Both the position numbers and the translations under genes were made by a program. 64,000 bases of DNA from Chrysogorgia sp. JL179-B06. Taxonomy: Eukaryota > Cnidaria > Anthozoa > Scleralcyonacea > Chrysogorgiidae. The stretch lies in NCBI GenBank assembly GCA_035772405.1, contig JAYKKM010000193.1:3812501-3876500 (forward strand), given 5' to 3'. This document shows, in pieces, positions 60,863 through 64,000 of this stretch. The notes beneath the pieces were generated by a model. It had not been told where the DNA came from. It did no database searches and saw only the letters and a list, made by a program, of their open reading frames with translations. Each line of letters starts with the position of its first letter. Position 1 is the first letter of the stretch.

Positions 60863-61315
60863 TAAAAGTGTTGTGCTGCGTAGGTAGTGTCAGAGTGTTA
60901 AATAGTATGTAGGAGGTCGGAAACATTTCACTCTCTGACGAAGTTGCTCGAAACATCGTTACACCTCCTACACACTCAAGTTTTCTATTTAAATTTGTTT
61001 AACGCTGCCTTGTATCACTCAAGATCTCTGCTCATCTGTTCCTACTCTAACGAGCTTAAATCAATATTTTTAAACACCTTTACTTGTCTTACCAAATAAG
61101 CTTTGCATGGTTGACAACAATCTCGACATAAGTACCAAGGCATCCTGAGACAGTAAAATTTAATTTATTAGTAACAATAGATGGAGCACAGATGTTCGAA
61201 CAATTAACTAGAATAATGCTGAAGCAAGCCTAATTCGCCATGCATCATTTTTCACATCTTTCGTCAGTACCGTGCAAAAGAGCAGGTTCAATTAGGCTAG
61301 CCGCTCAATTATAAA
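60863..61315. other. No gene seen
   Basis: AT-rich DNA following the hAT-like element. CTCTGACGAAGTTGCTCGAA near 60940 recalls common invertebrate retroposon tails (a similar CTCTGAAGTCGACCGAG lies near 62210), but no boundaries are clear. Confidence 0.4.
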
Positions 61316-61382
61316 TATAATACAATACAATACAATACAATACAATACAATACAATACAATACAATACAATACAATACAATA
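61316..61382 (+). repeat. AATAC pentanucleotide microsatellite
   Basis: About 13 perfect AATAC units, followed by a short TA-rich stretch. Confidence 0.95.
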
Positions 61383-61664
61383 TAATATATATACATACAA
61401 TATTGATTTTATTGCAAGTTAAGTTTACAGGTGATGGGAAGTTAAAATCTTCGGTATAGTAAGTGTCATTAATGGTCAAATTTAGATAAATATATATATA
61501 TATATACAAAATAAGAAACTTGTTCTTAAAGCAAATTCGGAATAAAATAAAGTGTTACAATAATTTATTTATCCACGTTACTTGTTCAAAATATTAACGT
61601 GCATCACCAAAACTAAGAGATCCCTTTTTTACTGTTAACAATTCTATATTACGAACCAAAATAT

Positions 61665-61679
61665 ATAATAATAACACTA

Positions 61680-61729
<50 letters not shown>

Positions 61730-61735
61730 AATAAT
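61665..61735 (+). repeat. TAA microsatellite
   Basis: A TAA repeat of about 65 bases with one CTA interruption. Confidence 0.95.
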
Positions 61736-63796
61736 AAAACGGGCGATTACACGAATTTGGAAGTGCAAAACCGTAAACGTCGTACCCATTATAGTACACC
61801 AATTATTATTATATTTACAATATATTATATAGTTAGATACTGAATTCTTGACTGCGGTCGACTTTTTACGGAATTGAAACACACACTATACTTTTGGTGA
61901 ATATAAGGATGATGGCAACAAATGAGAATAATGGCAACAAATTGTGGGAGTCATATAATAAACATCACATTCTGACTATTTCTCGCATTTTCCCTCACAC
62001 TTTCAAACCCAAAAGTCCACATCATCTTCCAAACCAACGAATAAGATATTTGATTATTGATACGGTTCAACGATGCTGTCATGCAGGGAATTCAAGTGCA
62101 TTATAAAGCAACGCTTGACGTCGTCGTATTTGTTCGACAGGTTCATAACACGTTCACATGTGTTAACTAATAACACTTTCGACCTAACATTTAGACGTAT
62201 CTATATCTCTCTGAAGTCGACCGAGTGTGTGGGTCGAAACTCAGAATAAACACAAACGGAACTTACTCTCTAGGAGTTTAAAGGGAAAACGACCAATGCA
62301 AATACGACCATCAGCACTGAAAAAAACGGCATGAGCGGTTGCCAAACCTAATTTAAGCGGGTATATCATGATTTTGCTCTTAGGAATTGACACTACTCGT
62401 GATATTTAAAAATTGTAATAATTATTTTCAAATTTCACCAGCTCGTAGTGTAAATATATTCGTCGCTGTTATATAGTCTATCTATATATCAACCATTACT
62501 GGATGAAGGCTTAGCCAATCAGATTCCTGCATTAGCATTAATCTATAGACCCTTCTCGCGTATATTCACCTGATGGAGGTTATGCTTTAAATCAAACGAA
62601 TTTCATGAATTATTCGATCTGTTGAACGTCGAAGTTGCCTTACAATATATCCGCTCTGACGTTATATGAAACCATGCACCTCATTCTATATGTTTTTGCT
62701 GATAATAATGTTTAGTATAGACATCATTTCAATTTAAAAATAATTTAACACATGCTGATGACAAAAGACAACACGAATTATAATTTGTCAAAGTTAAGAT
62801 AAACAATAAATTAACAGGCAATAAATATTATCGTATATCACAGATAAATATAATAAACTATTAATCAGTTATGAATTTGTAGAGTTATTCATCTTAGACT
62901 TAAAATCGAAGGTGAATATAAACAGAATATGCATGCGGATCTAAATTAATTTAGATATGCCATGTCAATATTTAGCAGTTTATCAATCAAGTTGTTATTA
63001 CAGAACTTCCGAAAAGAAAAACCTGAAGTAAATATTGGTCCAATAACGCATTAATTGAAAATGAGGAAATTGAAGTATTTATTAAAAGTCTTCGAAAGAT
63101 AAGATATGTTTATTATTGTTTGGTATCGGATAATGCGACAATTGTTCTGAGGTCGTCATTAAATTTTACGATCGTCATTAAAGTTTACAGCATGAATCAG
63201 TCGTAATATTAAAACTGATATAATAAAACGCATTTTATTATCGATTAACTTTTCTTGCATCAGAGTGAGCGAAACTTGAAACCCCAAAGACCAATCACCC
63301 GTATCGTTATTTGCGACGAAGTCAATATGACAATAAAGCAGAGTATTTTCCTTGTATGGCGCGAGAACAGGTTCTATGGGAGGCGCCACTCTCCGCCGGA
63401 ATGCTGACCTTTGCGGGGTAAATACGTATATGTCAAGAGATGACACGATATTCCACAGAAAATCATTTAAAAGGTTTCAAACGCTTTCTGTGTGCTGTCA
63501 AGCTGTGAGCAGACAAGCTAATTGTAACAGTTGGAGACCATTAAAACCACGACAAGTTCTCGAGTGTTCGGTAGGTATGAATATGCGAACAAACGCACCT
63601 ACTTGTAGGTGGGAAGAAGAGGTATAAAAGTTTCACCTGCACTAAACAGCCGATTCATTTCGTCTATCATATGGAACATAAACTTGGCAACGTGCGTACG
63701 AAAAATCCAATCGAAGGAATTAGGAGTAATTCGTCTCGGAGATTTTCGCATGAGCAGTAGGAAGCATTGATTCGCTGCTGGTGACCAAGACATGTC
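61736..63796. other. No gene seen upstream of the GPCR
   Basis: AT-rich intergenic sequence. It should include the promoter and 5' leader of the GPCR at 63797. No TATA box or clear upstream exon could be picked with confidence. Confidence 0.45.
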
Positions 63797-64000
63797 ATGG
63801 CCTTCAATTCTACAAATCAAACCAACGCCACTTTTAATAAAACCAGCGATTTGGCCAATCTGAAATCTATTATATTATACTTCCAACTGGCCTTTTTATC
63901 ATTCACCATCTTCGCAGCTCTCCTGGGGAATCTCTTGGTTTTGGTAGCTACGTATTTGGACAAACGGCTTCACAACGCCAACAAGTATTTCGTCGCTTGC
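63797..64000 (+). CDS. Class A G protein-coupled receptor, N-terminal part (truncated by window)
   Basis: From ATG 63797 the frame is open to the window end (68 codons). An in-frame TGA lies 15 bases upstream and the context GTCATGG is favourable, so the start is well supported. Residues 1-20 carry four N-glycosylation sequons (NST, NQT, NAT, NKT), as in extracellular receptor N-termini. Residues 28-52 form a hydrophobic helix with LLGNLLVLVAT, the TM1 GN(x)LV signature of rhodopsin-like receptors, followed by the intracellular loop DKRLHNANKYF and the start of TM2. The pattern is like amine- or peptide-type receptors of invertebrates; the ligand cannot be inferred. Confidence 0.9.
   Translation, partial: MAFNSTNQTNATFNKTSDLANLKSIILYFQLAFLSFTIFAALLGNLLVLVATYLDKRLHNANKYFVAC

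Noticed and set aside
61309..61509. Short Tyr/Cys-rich minus-strand ORF
   Set aside because: It is the AATAC microsatellite read on the other strand.

Overview
This is animal nuclear DNA: AT-rich, with spliced genes, internal TTAGGG-type repeats, and dense non-LTR, Bel/Pao and Ty3/Gypsy retroelements plus many short inverted-repeat DNA transposons. The presence of standalone P2X7-type cysteine domains, THAP genes, Bel/Pao and endonuclease-type LINEs fits an early-branching invertebrate, most likely a cnidarian. That placement is an inference; no species is claimed.

Few host genes are visible. (1) The 5' part of an aspartate/glutamate mitochondrial carrier (Aralar, SLC25A12/13 type) lies on the minus strand. 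Six coding exons can be read between 22831 and 1305, with compatible splice phases, and the gene continues off the left edge. Its introns reach nearly 12 kb and hold a LINE, several MITEs and satellites. (2) One DHHC palmitoyltransferase exon lies at 27013-26866 (minus). (3) The first 68 codons of a class A GPCR run off the right edge (63797-64000).

The rest is layered mobile DNA. 1-23 kb is the carrier locus and its intronic repeats. 13.4-16.2 kb is a cluster of decayed LINEs with restriction-like endonucleases. 23-26.9 kb holds two TTAA-flanked elements. 27-28.5 kb is a dead LINE. 29-34 kb holds Bel/Pao remains and SINEs. 34-36 kb and 39-42.6 kb hold two R2/NeSL-like LINE remnants; the second is split inside its reverse transcriptase by about 2.4 kb of a 195-bp satellite. 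42.6-44.6 kb holds two more LINE remnants. 44861-49314 is an intact Ty3/Gypsy element with identical 149-bp LTRs and a TAGAG target duplication. 49.6-52.5 kb is a decayed LINE with a 2A-like peptide. 52.6-53.4 kb repeats an element also present at 5.8-7.3 kb. 54.0-55.1 kb is a MULE-like element with a 9-bp duplication. 57.0-59.6 kb is a second TTAA element. 59.9-60.9 kb is a hAT-like element with an 8-bp duplication.

The most interesting system is a family of TTAA-flanked transposons with AGTG-type ends. Two members (23030-25450 and 57042-59597) share one architecture: a rightward gene for a standalone P2X7 C-terminal ('ballast') type cysteine domain, facing a leftward THAP zinc-finger gene, between long terminal inverted repeats. 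For the second copy, an unoccupied paralogous site with a single TTAA sits about 250 bp downstream. At least five smaller elements in the window have TTAA flanks and related ends, and one abuts the splice donor of the DHHC exon.
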